A stretch of DNA of 64,000 nucleotides from Amycolatopsis vastitatis (GCF_002234595.1 NZ_NMUL01000030.1:1-64000); one strand, 5' to 3'. Shown: positions 41,601 to 50,161, counted from the stretch's first letter. Notes: generated by a model from the letters alone, not told the origin. Numbers and translations: made by a program.

Positions 41601-43733
41601 CAGCACGCGGCAGGCGACGTCCCGCGCGCGCAGGTCCGCCTCGATCTCCCGCACGGCCGCCGGCGGGCCGGAGAGCACGCAGGACCGCGGCCCGTTGACC
41701 GCGGCGATCGACACGCCGGGCCGGAGCAGCTCGATGGTGTCCTTTTCCGCGAGTTCGACCGCGAGCATCGCGCCGGGCGGGAGCGACTGCACGAGCCGGC
41801 CGCGCGTCGCGACCAGGCCGAGCGCGTCCGGCAGCGTGAACACCCCGGCCAGGCACGCGGCCACGTACTCGCCGATGCTGTGCCCGGCCATGGCGATCGG
41901 GGTGAGGCCGCGGTCCATCAGCGTGCGGGCCAGCGCGTACTCGGTGACGAACAACGCCGGCTGGGTCAGCGCGGTCCGGTCGAGCGCGCCGCCGTCCCCA
42001 CCCTCCGCGCTGTCCGCGCCGTGCAGCACGTCCCGCAGGTCGAGCCCGAGGTGCGGGCGCAGCGCGGCCGCGCACTCGTCCACCACGTCCCGGAACACCG
42101 GTTCGTCGCGGTACAGCCCGGCGCCCATCCCGGCGTACTGGCTGCCCTGACCGGGGAACACGAACGCGACCGGCTGGTCGGTGCCCTCGACCGGCGGTGC
42201 GGGTTTGCGCAGCGCGGCAACGAGTTCGGCGTGGTCGGCGCCGGTCACGACCCGCCGGTGGGTGAGCCGGGCGCGGCCGCGGTGCAGGGTCGCCTCGACC
42301 CCGGCGAGGTCACCCGGGTGCCGCTCCAGGTGGGTCGCCAGCGACTCCGCCAGGTCGGTCAGCGCGCGTGGCGTCGCGGCGGACAAGGCCAGCAGCGCGG
42401 GCCCGGTCCGGTCCGCGTCCGGCTGCCGTGGCGGCGCTTCTTCCAGGACCACGTGGGCGTTGGTGCCGCCCATGCCGAACGAGCTGACGCCCGCGCGGCG
42501 CGGGCTGCCGTCCGTCGTCCAGTCCACTGTGGAGGTATTGAGCCGGAACGGGCTCTTCGCCAGGCGGATCCGGGGGCTGGGCTCGTCCAGGTTGGGGCCG
42601 GCAGGCAGCATCCCGTGCTCCAACGCGAGCACGGCCTTGATCAACCCGGCGACACCGGCCGCCGCGTCGGCGTGGCCGAAGGTGCCCTTGACCGAGCCGA
42701 GTACGCAGAACCCGGTGTCCTCGGTGCCGGTGCGGAACGCCTTGGTCAGCGCGGACACCTCGATCGGGTCGCCGAGCGGGGTGCCGGTGCCGTGCGCCTC
42801 CACGTAACCGATCGACCGGGGCGGCACGCGAGCGTCGGCCAGCGCCCGGGTGATCACGTCGACCTGCCCGTCCACGCCCGGCGCGGTGAACCCGACCTTG
42901 GCGGCGCCGTCGTTGTTGATCGCCGAACCCCGGATCACGGCGCGCACCGGGTCGCCGTCGCGCAGCGCGTCGGCCAGCCGCTTGAGCACCACGACGCCGA
43001 CCCCGCTGGCCGCGATCGTGCCCCGGGCGTTCTTGTCGAACGGACGGCAGTGCCCGTCCGGCGACAACGTGCCGCCCTCGACGTACGGGTAGCCGCGCCG
43101 CTGCGCGGGCTCGATCGCGGCCCCACCGGCCAGCGCCACGTCGCATTCGCCGAGCACCAGGCTCTGCTTCGCCATGTGCACCGCCACCAGCGAGGTGGAG
43201 CACGCCGTGTTCACGGAGACGGCGGGCCCGCGCAGGTCCAGCTTGTACGCGACCCGCCCGGCCAGGTAGTCCTTGTCGGTCGACAACGCCACCTGGTAGT
43301 CGCCGACGGCGCGCAGCAGTTCGGGCGCGGACGAGAGGTTCTCCGTCAGGTAGACGCTGGAGCGTGCCCCGGCGAACACCCCGGTCCGGCGGCCCGCGGA
43401 ACCGGGCGCCTGCCCGGCGTCTTCCATGGCGTGCCAACAGCATTCGAGGAACAGCCGGTGCTGGGGGTCGAGCACCTCGGCCTCGCGACGGGACATGCCG
43501 AAGAACTCCGCGTCGAACTCGGCGATCCCGTCGAGCACGACGCCCGACCGGACGTAGCCGGGGTCGGCGATGCTCGCCGGGTCGGCGCCGTCGTCGAGCA
43601 GTTCGTCGTCGGTGAACGACCGGACCACGTCGGTGCCGGAGGTGACCGTGGCCCAGAACTGCTCGGGGCCGTCCGCCGCCGGGTAGCGGCAGGCGATGCC
43701 GATGACGGCGATGTCGCGATCGCTTCGCTGCAT
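35676..43733 (-). CDS. Hybrid PKS-NRPS-thioesterase-MFS megaprotein
   Basis: 2685 residues, the last gene of the operon. Domains in order: KS (5-430; active Cys in VNTACSTSL, HGTGTPLGDP, GHADAAAG), AT (520-815; GHSIGEYVA, and HAFH near 714 predicting malonyl-CoA), ACP (GGDSL near 917), C (970-1390; HHIVADSWS, so HHxxxD kept but the next Gly is Ser), A (1420-1900; ten-residue code read as DILQLGMIWK, glycine-like), PCP (GGDSF near 1949), TE (1990-2245; GHCMGG, Cys nucleophile near 2081), and an MFS_3-type exporter (2259-2660) with about 11-12 helices. No ketoreductase is present, so the beta-keto group should persist. ATG 43733 has AAGGAAG upstream; it lies 30 bases after the stand-alone A gene. 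Confidence 0.92.
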   Translation of the reverse strand: MQRSDRDIAVIGIACRYPAADGPEQFWATVTSGTDVVRSFTDDELLDDGADPASIADPGYVRSGVVLDGIAEFDAEFFGMSRREAEVLDPQHRLFLECCWHAMEDAGQAPGSAGRRTGVFAGARSSVYLTENLSSAPELLRAVGDYQVALSTDKDYLAGRVAYKLDLRGPAVSVNTACSTSLVAVHMAKQSLVLGECDVALAGGAAIEPAQRRGYPYVEGGTLSPDGHCRPFDKNARGTIAASGVGVVVLKRLADALRDGDPVRAVIRGSAINNDGAAKVGFTAPGVDGQVDVITRALADARVPPRSIGYVEAHGTGTPLGDPIEVSALTKAFRTGTEDTGFCVLGSVKGTFGHADAAAGVAGLIKAVLALEHGMLPAGPNLDEPSPRIRLAKSPFRLNTSTVDWTTDGSPRRAGVSSFGMGGTNAHVVLEEAPPRQPDADRTGPALLALSAATPRALTDLAESLATHLERHPGDLAGVEATLHRGRARLTHRRVVTGADHAELVAALRKPAPPVEGTDQPVAFVFPGQGSQYAGMGAGLYRDEPVFRDVVDECAAALRPHLGLDLRDVLHGADSAEGGDGGALDRTALTQPALFVTEYALARTLMDRGLTPIAMAGHSIGEYVAACLAGVFTLPDALGLVATRGRLVQSLPPGAMLAVELAEKDTIELLRPGVSIAAVNGPRSCVLSGPPAAVREIEADLRARDVACRVLRTSHAFHSGMLDPVLAEFTEAVAAVPLAEPGLRYLSNVTGTWVTAKQATDPHYWARHLREPVRFADSAAELARAGLVVAEAGPGRTLTTLVRRSEGTAVPLMRRAADATDDLPTLLSGVGQVWAHGGRVDLARFTGSDRHPMVSLPGYPFQRQRYWIEAGRSHSTVDSKPAAEETLTDDQARIAAVWAELLGVDDIDASDDFFGLGGDSLLATQLVARLSSRFGLTVPLDAVFATPTLRGLTDAATGTAAGPAAESAPVRPSELPATAVQRRMWFLDHAHDHPAAYVIATAADLHGPLDVDALRTAFAEVVARHESLRTVFHAPEGRPLQVIRAEVPVALPVTEAHPADLDDLLQAAARTPFDPAEGPLFRFSLFRLAAEHHVLSICVHHIVADSWSFGVLFDELGACYSALRAGEPSPLTGPAVQYADVVTDVAAEADLEYWRENLAGAPGTIDLPTTGPRPPVQTFDGRLARRVLGADLTGRVNAVAREHDATLYMVLLAALQALLHRYSGQQDICVGSPVAGRTKAEQERVVGCLLNTVVLRTSLDRELSFADLLTRVRSTALGAFAHQGAPFQQVVEALKLPKDPSRNPLFQVMFNLLNTRGADLALSGLTVTEHPVHPGGAQVDLGLTVHQRDGELVCELEYNTDLFDAAVAERTLGHFEQLLHAVTADPGTAIGAAPLLTAAEQAQLAGWSGVGTPVAPPAGGIHDLVAAQAARTPDALAVTFGDTSLTYRELLTRADALAARLRDQGVGPDTLVAVAVERSELLPVALLAVLRAGGAYVPLDAAYPRQRQQFILDDSGAAVLLTERALADRYAGQDLTVLLADEPAGHRPAAAAVTPASPHNLAYVLYTSGSTGRPKGVRVEHGSVVNFLRGMRERLGTGPADTLVAVTTYAFDISVLELFLPLISGGRVVLASRDVAHDPADLAALLERENATVMQATPATWQLLVTDGWTGRPGLTALCGGEALPVALAGQLTERVRVLHNMYGPTEATIWATAAEVVPGAPITIGKPLPGVTAHLLDPGGQPVPVGVPGELHLGGACLARDYLGRPEITAERFVPDPFADDPDARLYKTGDLARHRADGTIEFLGRNDTQVKVRGHRIELGEIETVLGGHDAVRDAVAVVREDGGDKAIVGYVTLHDGAAAPSTTDWRAHLRTVLPDYMLPSAFVVLEAFPLTPNGKVDRNALPAPQRTVAETQAAPRTAFEADLATRWCELLGLPGIGIDDDFFAMGGDSFKAVRAVRDLGVPATVMDLFTHPTIRQFAEHVAGPGTGTTTEQKLLLRLTPARPTTVNLVCVPLAAGGALTYRELAAAVPDHIALYAIQPPGHDVSNPGEPALGFDELVERCAAEVEALAGPVVLYGHCMGGAQTVALARKLEDDGADLLRVVIGGHFPAPRMPGRFSRALRAMMPLRRTTSKRRALEFLRATGLFNEVTDAAEQDFLMRIFLDDTQQGEDFYTDAFHGDGFRKLAAPVVCVVGDGDRVTELYQERVAEWTHFSDSVSLHVIPRAGHYFHKHQADQLASLIVAGEGAPVTPPPPADMRAFLLVALGQLVSLIGSGLTTFTLGVFVYQRTGSVSLFGLISVMTLLPAVALAPVTGAIADRWDRRKIMIGADVLSAVSSIGLIMLLWTGSLHLWQVYPLVALGAIAVAFQQPAYRAAVTQLVPKRYYGRANGLAQLGSAAGTVLSPLLGGGLAVLVGLTGVVVIDVVTFGFALLTLLLVRFPDRMFNRLEEPFTRELTGGWRYLVRRPGLLAIILATSALNFTLAMVEVIATPLTLSMGAVSTLGLVMSAGGLGLLGGSVLTSLWGGFRRRTTGILGSFAVIGAFMVVLGLAPNPVFPAVGLFGIGLASAVLNAHWGSIVQAKVGLELQGRVFAANLMVSWLMVPAGFALAGPLTDGVFEPLAAATGMPGRGMGWLAMGAGIASLALAAGAWRYRRLRLLEDELPDAIPDPVVLKDKDVIQAKAA

Positions 43734-43763
43734 GGCTTCCTTCGTCGAGTCAGTCTTCGTCTG

Positions 43764-45275
43764 TCAGCGGGCCGTGGCGGCGGCCATGGCACGCAGCCGG
43801 GGCCGGTCTGCCTTGCCGTTGGCGTTGAGCGGGATGCTCGGCAGTGGCGTCAGCCGGCGCGGCACCATGTACACGGGCAGCGCGCGGCGTAGTTCCCGCC
43901 GCACCCGCGCCGCGGGCAGGTCACCGGTGTAGAAGGCGGCGAGCTCGGTCCGCCCGCCGTGCGCGGTGGCGACCACCACGGCGGTGCCGATCCCGTCCGT
44001 GCGCCGCAACGCGGCCTCCACCTCACCGAGCTCGACCCGGTAGCCGTTGACCTGCACCTGCTGGTCGAGCCGCCCGACGTGCACCCACTGCCCGCCCTCG
44101 CGGCGCACCACGTCGCCGGTGCGGTAGTGCCGCCCCTCGGTGAACCGGCCTGCGTCGTCGGCCGGGTCGAGGTAGCCGTCGAAGCGCTGCGGGCCACGCA
44201 CGCACAGCTCGCCCTCGGCCGCGGGGCGGCCGTCGGCGTCGAGCACGACGGCGTCCAGGTGCGGGTACGGCTGTCCGATGGGGACGGTGTCGTTGCCGGT
44301 GCCCGGCCAGTCCGCCGGGTCGGCGGGCAGCTGGTAGTCCGCGCACGCGATCGTGAGCTCGGTCGGGCCGTACGCGTTGACGATCGCCGACCGGGGCGCG
44401 ACCGCGTGCCACGCCTGCGCCTGGCGGAGGGTGAACTGCTCACCGCAGAAGATGCTGTAGCGCAGCGCCGCCGAACCGGGCACGTCCGTGGTCAGCGTGC
44501 CCAGTTCGGCGGCGACGGTGATCGCGGCGGGCACGGAGAACCAGTGGGTGAGCTCGCGCTCGGCGAGGTAGCGCACGGGCTGGGTCAGCTCCGTGCGGCC
44601 CGGGCACACCAGGGTCGCGCCGCCCGCCCAGCTGACGAACAGGTCGAACACCGCGAGGTCGAAGGTCAGGTCGAAGGTGTGCGACAGCCGGCAGCCGGGT
44701 TCGACCGCGAACCGGGACACGTTGTGCGCCAGGAACGCGTCGACGTTGCGGTGGCGCACCGGCACCCCCTTCGGCCTGCCGGTGGAGCCGGAGGTGAAGA
44801 GGATGTAGGCGACCGCGTCCGGGTCGGGGCGCGCGTCCGGCGGCCGGGCCGGCGGAAGGTCCGCAAGAGACGGTTCGACGAGGGCGTTCGGCACCGGCCC
44901 GGCCAGCTCACCCGCCTGCGCGGCGCCACCCGCGTCGGCGAGCAGCAGGTCCGGCCGCGCCGCACGGCAAACGGCCCGGTTGCGTTCGACGGGATGCCCG
45001 GCGTTCAGCGGCACCACCGTCGCGCCGAGCCGGGTCGCCGCCAGGTATCCGGCGAACGCGAGCAGGCTGCGGGAGGCGAGCAGGCCGACCCGGCGGGGGA
45101 GTTCGCCGCACTCGGCGGCGATGCGGGCGGCCAGCCGCGCGGACAGGTCGTCGAGTGCGCGGTAGGTCACGGCAGCGCCGTCCACCTCGACCGCGACCGC
45201 GTCGGGCACGCGCGCCACCGACGCCGCGAACCACTGGTACAACGTCCGCGCGGCGGGCTGGATCGGGTCAGGCAT
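43764..45275 (-). CDS. Stand-alone amino-acid adenylation enzyme
   Basis: 503 residues: an ANL-family adenylation domain without a carrier domain. Core motifs: ILFTSGSTGRPKGVPVRH (A3), HTFDLTFDLAVFDLF (A4), NAYGPTELTIA (A5), YRTGDVV (A7), LDQQVQVNGYRVELGEVE (A8) and the catalytic Lys in NANGKADR (A10). My reading of the specificity code is DLFFICAIAK, for which I recall no certain substrate. It probably charges the free PCP and/or the PCP inside the C-PCP-C protein in trans. ATG 45275 overlaps the carrier-protein stop by 8 bases; an in-frame GTG at 45287 is an alternative start. Confidence 0.88.
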   Translation of the reverse strand: MPDPIQPAARTLYQWFAASVARVPDAVAVEVDGAAVTYRALDDLSARLAARIAAECGELPRRVGLLASRSLLAFAGYLAATRLGATVVPLNAGHPVERNRAVCRAARPDLLLADAGGAAQAGELAGPVPNALVEPSLADLPPARPPDARPDPDAVAYILFTSGSTGRPKGVPVRHRNVDAFLAHNVSRFAVEPGCRLSHTFDLTFDLAVFDLFVSWAGGATLVCPGRTELTQPVRYLAERELTHWFSVPAAITVAAELGTLTTDVPGSAALRYSIFCGEQFTLRQAQAWHAVAPRSAIVNAYGPTELTIACADYQLPADPADWPGTGNDTVPIGQPYPHLDAVVLDADGRPAAEGELCVRGPQRFDGYLDPADDAGRFTEGRHYRTGDVVRREGGQWVHVGRLDQQVQVNGYRVELGEVEAALRRTDGIGTAVVVATAHGGRTELAAFYTGDLPAARVRRELRRALPVYMVPRRLTPLPSIPLNANGKADRPRLRAMAAATAR

Positions 45276-45543
45276 GCGGCTGGGCACCCTGCTCGACCTC
45301 GGCCAGCAGCCCGGCCTGCGCCCGCACCGTGCTGTGCTGGAACAACTCCACGGGGTCCAGCGGGGTGCCCGCGGTGTCGCCGAGCACGTCGCCGAGCAGC
45401 ACCAGCAGCATGGAGTTGCCGCCCGCCTCGAAGAAGTTGGTCTCCAGCGGCACGGCGTCCTCGTCGGTGTCGAGAACCTCGGCCCACGCCTGGCGCACCA
45501 GCGCCACCAGTTCGGGCCGGGGAACAGGGTCCGGGTGGCTCAT
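45268..45543 (-). CDS. Free-standing peptidyl carrier protein
   Basis: 91 residues forming one four-helix carrier domain. The phosphopantetheine attachment motif is FFEAGGNSMLLVL (Ser near 44). It overlaps its upstream neighbour by ATGA (45540-45543) and its downstream one by 8 bases, so all three are coupled. Flanked by a C-PCP-C synthetase and a stand-alone A enzyme, it most likely holds an amino acid loaded in trans, or the peptide chain passed to the PKS. Confidence 0.9.
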   Translation of the reverse strand: MSHPDPVPRPELVALVRQAWAEVLDTDEDAVPLETNFFEAGGNSMLLVLLGDVLGDTAGTPLDPVELFQHSTVRAQAGLLAEVEQGAQPHA

Positions 45544-48401
45544 GGTGTCTCCTCGGCCAGTGGCGATCGGGGGTCGTCGGCCAGCGCGGTGGCGCAGGCC
45601 AGCAGGGTGTCGGCCACCGCGCCGGCGGTGGCCGCGTCGAACAGACTCCTCAGGTAGGTCAGGTCGAACTCGAGCCCGTCACCGCTGTCGACGGCGGCGA
45701 ACTCCATCTCGTACTTGGCTTTCAGCGCGGGCAGCGGCCACAGCCGCGCAGTAACGCCGAGGTCCGGCGGGCGGGGCGGGGTGCCGGTGGCGTCCACGTA
45801 CACCGGGGTGACCGGTGGCCTGCTGAGGTCGCGTGCCGGGTGCAGGGCCGCCGCGACCTCGTCGAACGGCACGTCGGCACCCCGGTAACCGATGGCACCC
45901 GCGGCCGCCGCCCGCTCCAGCGCGTCCCGCCAGGTGCGCGCGCCGGTCAGGTCCACCCGGATCGGCACGGTGTTGACGAACATCCCGACGACGTCCGTGG
46001 CGGCGCCCGGCCGCTGCGACCACGGGAACACGAACACGAAGTCGCGTTGCGCGGTGTGCCGGGCGAGCGTGCCGGCGACCAGCGCGGCCGTGGCGAGGAA
46101 CAGGCTGCACCCGGCGTCGGCGGCGGCCTTGCGCAGCAGCGCGGTGCGGGCCGGGCCGAGGCGGCGCCGGACCGAGTCCGCCTCGATCGACTGCCGGGCG
46201 CCGCGCGGCCGGTCGTGCGGCAGCGCGATGTCGGTGGGCGCCCCGGCGAGCGCGGTGATCAGCTCCGCCGCGTCGGCCGGTGGTGCGGGTGGCGCGGGCG
46301 CATCCGCGGCGGGCAGGGTGTCACCGCGGTAGGCGGCGCCGATCTGGTCGAACACGACCTGGCGAGACGCGCCGTCGAGCACGAGGTGGTGCGCGCAGAA
46401 CACGAGCACGCACTGGTCGTCGTCCACGAGGATTTCAGCCCGTGCGGGCGCCTCGTCGGCCAGCGCGAACGGCGTCCAGCACGCGATCGTGACGTGGTCG
46501 GCGAGCTTGTCGCGGGGCCAACCGGTGATGTCGGTGACGGTGGCGCGGGCCGCGGAGCCCTCGGCGCGGACCACGCGCTTGGCCGCCCGGTCGAGGCGGA
46601 ACCGCGACCGCAGCGCCGGGTGGTGGGCGAGGACCCGGTCGACCGCGGCGGCGAGCCTGCCGGGGTCGACGCCCGGGCCGAACTCGACGATCGACGGCAC
46701 CAGGTAGGCCGCGCGCAGGTGCCGCATCCGGTCCTGCAACCACATCCGTTCCTGCGCCGAGGTGAGCGGCCGGCCGGCGGCGACGGTTGTCTCGCGCGCA
46801 GCGGGCGCCGGTTCCCGCGTGAGCAGCCGGGCGAGCCCGGTCACGGTGGGGTCGGCGAGGAACTCGCGGGGCGCCACCCGGGCGTCGCCGAGCATGGTGA
46901 TCGCGAGCAGAGAGTTGCCGCCCAGCGCGAAGAAGTTGTCGTCGTCGCCGATCCGCTCCACGGCTAGGCCGTCCACTGTGGACAAGGCGGTGCGGAACAG
47001 GTTCGCGGCCGTGCGCCGCACGTCGGCGGGCGGTGGCGCACCGCGGCCCGCGAGCACCGGCTCGGCCGGAGGTCGCGGTGCGGCGAGCGGTCCGTTCGGC
47101 ACCCGGACGTCCGCCAACGGCCGGTCGGGGTCGGCGAGCACCGCGTCGAGCACCGCGAGGTAGTCGGCGACGAAGCGGAGGCCGAGCTGCTCCGGGTACC
47201 GGTCGGTGGCGAACTCGAGCGTGCCGCGGGCGCCCGTGGCCGTCATCTCGACGATCAGCAGCAGGTCGGCCTTCGCGGTGCCGGTCGGCAGCAGCTCGGT
47301 CGTCCACAGCGGCTCGTCGATGCCAGGCGCGGGGAAGTTCTGGTAGGCGAACGCGATGTCGGCGAGGCCGCGCCGGCCCGTGTCGCGCGCCCCGACCTCG
47401 GCCACCAGCTGATCGAACGGCAGCCGCTGGTGGCGAAGCGACGCGAACGCCTCCGCCCGGTTCGCGGCGACGAGGTCACGGAACGTGCCGCCGTCCGGGC
47501 AGCGCAAGATCATCGGCACGGTGTTGACGAAGAAGCCCGCCATGCGCTCCAGCGCCGGGTGCGGCCGGTTGACCGTCATCGTCCCGATGACGAACTCGGT
47601 GCGATCGGCCCAGTGCCGCAGGGTTTCCAGGTACGCGGCCAGGAACACCACGAACGGGGTGCCCCGGGTCTGCTTCGCCACCCGTTCGGCGGCGGACACC
47701 AGCTCCGCGTCGAGGTCGAAGCCGGCCTGACTGCCCGGCCGCGCGCCTTCCGGTGCCGCGGCGACCGGCCGGGCGCCGCCGAGGCGGGCCGGTCCGGGTG
47801 CCGCGACCAGCGCGTCGGCTCGGCGCCGGAGTTCCTCGCGGACAACGGGATCGGCGGAGACCTGCCGGTCCCATTGCGCGTAGTCGACGTACCGCAGTTC
47901 GTCCACCGGCGCCGCGGCGCGCCCGGTGCGGTACAGCTGCGCCAGGTCCTCGAAGAGCGGCACGAGCGACCAGCCGTCCACCGCGATGTGGTGGATCAGC
48001 AGCAGGACCCTGCCGGTCGCGCGCCACACGACGCACCGCGCGGGTGGCGTCCGGGCGAGGTCGAACCCGATCCGGCAGCGGCGCAACGCGTCCTGGCGGA
48101 CCTCGTCCGGCGACAGCGGGTCGTCGACGACCTCCACCGGCATCGGGTGCTGCCCCGCGACGACCTGCACCACCCGGTCGCCGCGGCGCTCGTAGGTGGT
48201 GCGCAGCACGTCGTGCCGCGCGACCAGCCCGTCGAGCGCCACGCGCAACGCCGCCACGTCGACCGGTTCGGTCCACCGCAGGAACAACGGCACCGAGTAC
48301 AGGGGTGAGCCGGGCGCCGACTGCTCGATCAGCCACAGCCGTTCCTGGGCGCTCGACAACGCCGCGACCTGCACGCCGGTCGGCACGAGCTCAGCGGTCA
48401 T
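45540..48401 (-). CDS. NRPS C-PCP-C protein lacking an A domain
   Basis: 953 residues. First condensation domain at ~10-430 (HHIAVDGWS), carrier domain near 465-530 (FFALGGNSLLAI, Ser ~495), second condensation domain at ~555-945 (HHLVLDGAS, with the late FPWSQRPG and MFVNTVPIR segments). Both active sites keep HHxxxDG. No adenylation domain is encoded, so the internal PCP must be charged by another protein, most simply the enzyme at 43764-45275. ATG 48401 and the upstream stop overlap (ATGA); the downstream end overlaps the free PCP the same way. Confidence 0.9.
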   Translation of the reverse strand: MTAELVPTGVQVAALSSAQERLWLIEQSAPGSPLYSVPLFLRWTEPVDVAALRVALDGLVARHDVLRTTYERRGDRVVQVVAGQHPMPVEVVDDPLSPDEVRQDALRRCRIGFDLARTPPARCVVWRATGRVLLLIHHIAVDGWSLVPLFEDLAQLYRTGRAAAPVDELRYVDYAQWDRQVSADPVVREELRRRADALVAAPGPARLGGARPVAAAPEGARPGSQAGFDLDAELVSAAERVAKQTRGTPFVVFLAAYLETLRHWADRTEFVIGTMTVNRPHPALERMAGFFVNTVPMILRCPDGGTFRDLVAANRAEAFASLRHQRLPFDQLVAEVGARDTGRRGLADIAFAYQNFPAPGIDEPLWTTELLPTGTAKADLLLIVEMTATGARGTLEFATDRYPEQLGLRFVADYLAVLDAVLADPDRPLADVRVPNGPLAAPRPPAEPVLAGRGAPPPADVRRTAANLFRTALSTVDGLAVERIGDDDNFFALGGNSLLAITMLGDARVAPREFLADPTVTGLARLLTREPAPAARETTVAAGRPLTSAQERMWLQDRMRHLRAAYLVPSIVEFGPGVDPGRLAAAVDRVLAHHPALRSRFRLDRAAKRVVRAEGSAARATVTDITGWPRDKLADHVTIACWTPFALADEAPARAEILVDDDQCVLVFCAHHLVLDGASRQVVFDQIGAAYRGDTLPAADAPAPPAPPADAAELITALAGAPTDIALPHDRPRGARQSIEADSVRRRLGPARTALLRKAAADAGCSLFLATAALVAGTLARHTAQRDFVFVFPWSQRPGAATDVVGMFVNTVPIRVDLTGARTWRDALERAAAAGAIGYRGADVPFDEVAAALHPARDLSRPPVTPVYVDATGTPPRPPDLGVTARLWPLPALKAKYEMEFAAVDSGDGLEFDLTYLRSLFDAATAGAVADTLLACATALADDPRSPLAEETP

Positions 48402-50161
48402 GCGCTGCGCACCGCCGTGCCCGGCAAAGTGGCGGCGAACTCGGCCAGTGTCTCGGCCAGCAGCAGCTCGGCGGGGTCGACCGTCACGGCGAGCCGCGCC
48501 CCGAGCCGCGAGGCGACCTGCACCGCCAGGATCGAATTGCCGCCGAGGTCGAGGAAGTTGTCGGTGGCGGCGACGTCGACGCCGCCGAGCACCTCGGCGA
48601 CGACCGCGCCGACCAGATCCGGCCCGGCGGGGTCCCCGGCCGTCCGCTGTGGACTGATCGTGGCCAGCATCGCGGTGCGGTCGGCCTTGCCGGTCGGCCC
48701 GAGCGGCACCACGTCGAGCACCACCCACCGGCCCGGGATCATGTAGCCGGGCAGCCGTTCGGTGAGCCGGTCGCGCAGCAGGCCGGGCAGGTCCGCCGGG
48801 ACGACGCCGGGCGCCGGAAGCGCGAACCCGACCAGGGTGGCCTGCGCGCCGTCGCCGACCTTCTCGACGAACACGTGCTCGGCGAGCCGGGTGGCGACCG
48901 CCGCGTGCTCGATCTCCTCCAGCTCGATGCGGAAGCCCCGCAGCTTGACCTGCCGGTCCCGCCTGCCGAGCAGTTCCAGCTCGCCGTCCGCCAGCTCCCG
49001 CACGATGTCCCCGGTGCGGTAGAGGGTCTTGCCGGTGCGCGGGTCGGCGACGAACTTGCTCGCGGTCAGCTCGGGCCGCCCGAGGTAGCCGAGGGCCACC
49101 CCGGGCCCGCCGACGCACAGTTCGCCCTGCTCGCCCGGCGCCACCGGGGTCAGGTCGTCGTCCAGGACGTGCAGTTCGGTGCGCTGCAACGCGAAGCCGA
49201 TCGGAACCCTGGCCCGGTCACGCAGGCTCTCCTGGGTGCAGTGGTAAGCGGTGGCGAAGGTGGTGGTCTCGGTCGGGCCGTAGCCGTTGACCAGCCGGCC
49301 CGGGGGACCGGCGTCGAGGACGCGCCGGGTGAGCTCGAGATCCAGCTGTTCGCCGCCGACCACGAGCGTGCGCAGCCCCGCGAACGCGTCCGGCCGCTCG
49401 CGGGCGATGGTGTGGAACATCGACGTCGTCAGGAACATCGTGTCGACGCCCGTGTCGGCGACCAGGCCGAGCCACTGCTCGACGGGCAGTTCCGCCGGGG
49501 TCGGCAGCACCACGACGGTGGCGCCCGCGGTGAGCGCGCCCCAGAGCTCGAACGTGGTCGCGTCGAACGCCGGGTTCGCCATGCCGGCCACCCGGTCGCC
49601 GGGTTCCACCGTGCAGTAGTTCGGCGAGACCACGAGGCGCGCGATCGCCCGGTGCGGAACCATCACGCCCTTGGGCTCGCCCGTCGACCCGGAGGTGAAC
49701 GATACGTAGGCCACGGCTTCGTCGTCGTCGGCCGGTGGGAGGCCGAGGTCGTGCGCCGCCGGGCGGTCGGGGACGGGGAGCACGGGGTGCCCGGCGGGCA
49801 GGCGGCCGGCCGCGCCGCCTCCCGCGACCACCGGCGGATCGCCGCAGTCACGCAGGATCGTGGCCACCCGGGCGGCCGGCGCGTGCGGGTCCAGCGGCAC
49901 GTAGGCGGCGCCCGCCCGCAGCACGCCGGTCAGCGCCACGACCAGGTCGATCGACGGCCCGGCGGCCACCGCGACCAGGGAGCCCGGCCGGACACCGCGA
50001 TCGGCGAGGTCCGCCGCCAGCGCCCCGGCGCGCTGCCACAGCTCGCCATAGGTCAGGCTGCCGCCGGTCCGGCGGTCGAGCACCGCGCAGGCAGAAGGTG
50101 AGCGCCGAACCTGGTGCCCGACCAATTCGGGCACGGTCGGCTGCTGTTGCGACAACATCAA
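48398..50161 (-). CDS. NRPS A-PCP loading module
   Basis: 587 residues and the first gene of the operon. The adenylation domain (15-490) has VSFTSGSTGEPKGVMVPH, NPAFDATTFELW, NGYGPTETTTFA, YRTGDIV and LGPTGKADR. The code as I read it is DAFFVGGTFK, closest to valine-type codes (DAFWIGGTFK), so a small branched aliphatic residue is the best guess. A carrier domain with LGGNSILAVQ follows (510-580). Without a condensation domain it should start the chain. The promoter must lie in 50162-50416, which also separates it from the divergent small genes. Confidence 0.9.
   Translation of the reverse strand: MMLSQQQPTVPELVGHQVRRSPSACAVLDRRTGGSLTYGELWQRAGALAADLADRGVRPGSLVAVAAGPSIDLVVALTGVLRAGAAYVPLDPHAPAARVATILRDCGDPPVVAGGGAAGRLPAGHPVLPVPDRPAAHDLGLPPADDDEAVAYVSFTSGSTGEPKGVMVPHRAIARLVVSPNYCTVEPGDRVAGMANPAFDATTFELWGALTAGATVVVLPTPAELPVEQWLGLVADTGVDTMFLTTSMFHTIARERPDAFAGLRTLVVGGEQLDLELTRRVLDAGPPGRLVNGYGPTETTTFATAYHCTQESLRDRARVPIGFALQRTELHVLDDDLTPVAPGEQGELCVGGPGVALGYLGRPELTASKFVADPRTGKTLYRTGDIVRELADGELELLGRRDRQVKLRGFRIELEEIEHAAVATRLAEHVFVEKVGDGAQATLVGFALPAPGVVPADLPGLLRDRLTERLPGYMIPGRWVVLDVVPLGPTGKADRTAMLATISPQRTAGDPAGPDLVGAVVAEVLGGVDVAATDNFLDLGGNSILAVQVASRLGARLAVTVDPAELLLAETLAEFAATLPGTAVRSA

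Noticed and set aside
37032..43892. Long plus-strand frames (976 and 903 residues) opposite the PKS-NRPS gene
   Set aside because: Shadows of the megasynthase; composition is low-complexity and no ribosome sites or motifs are present.
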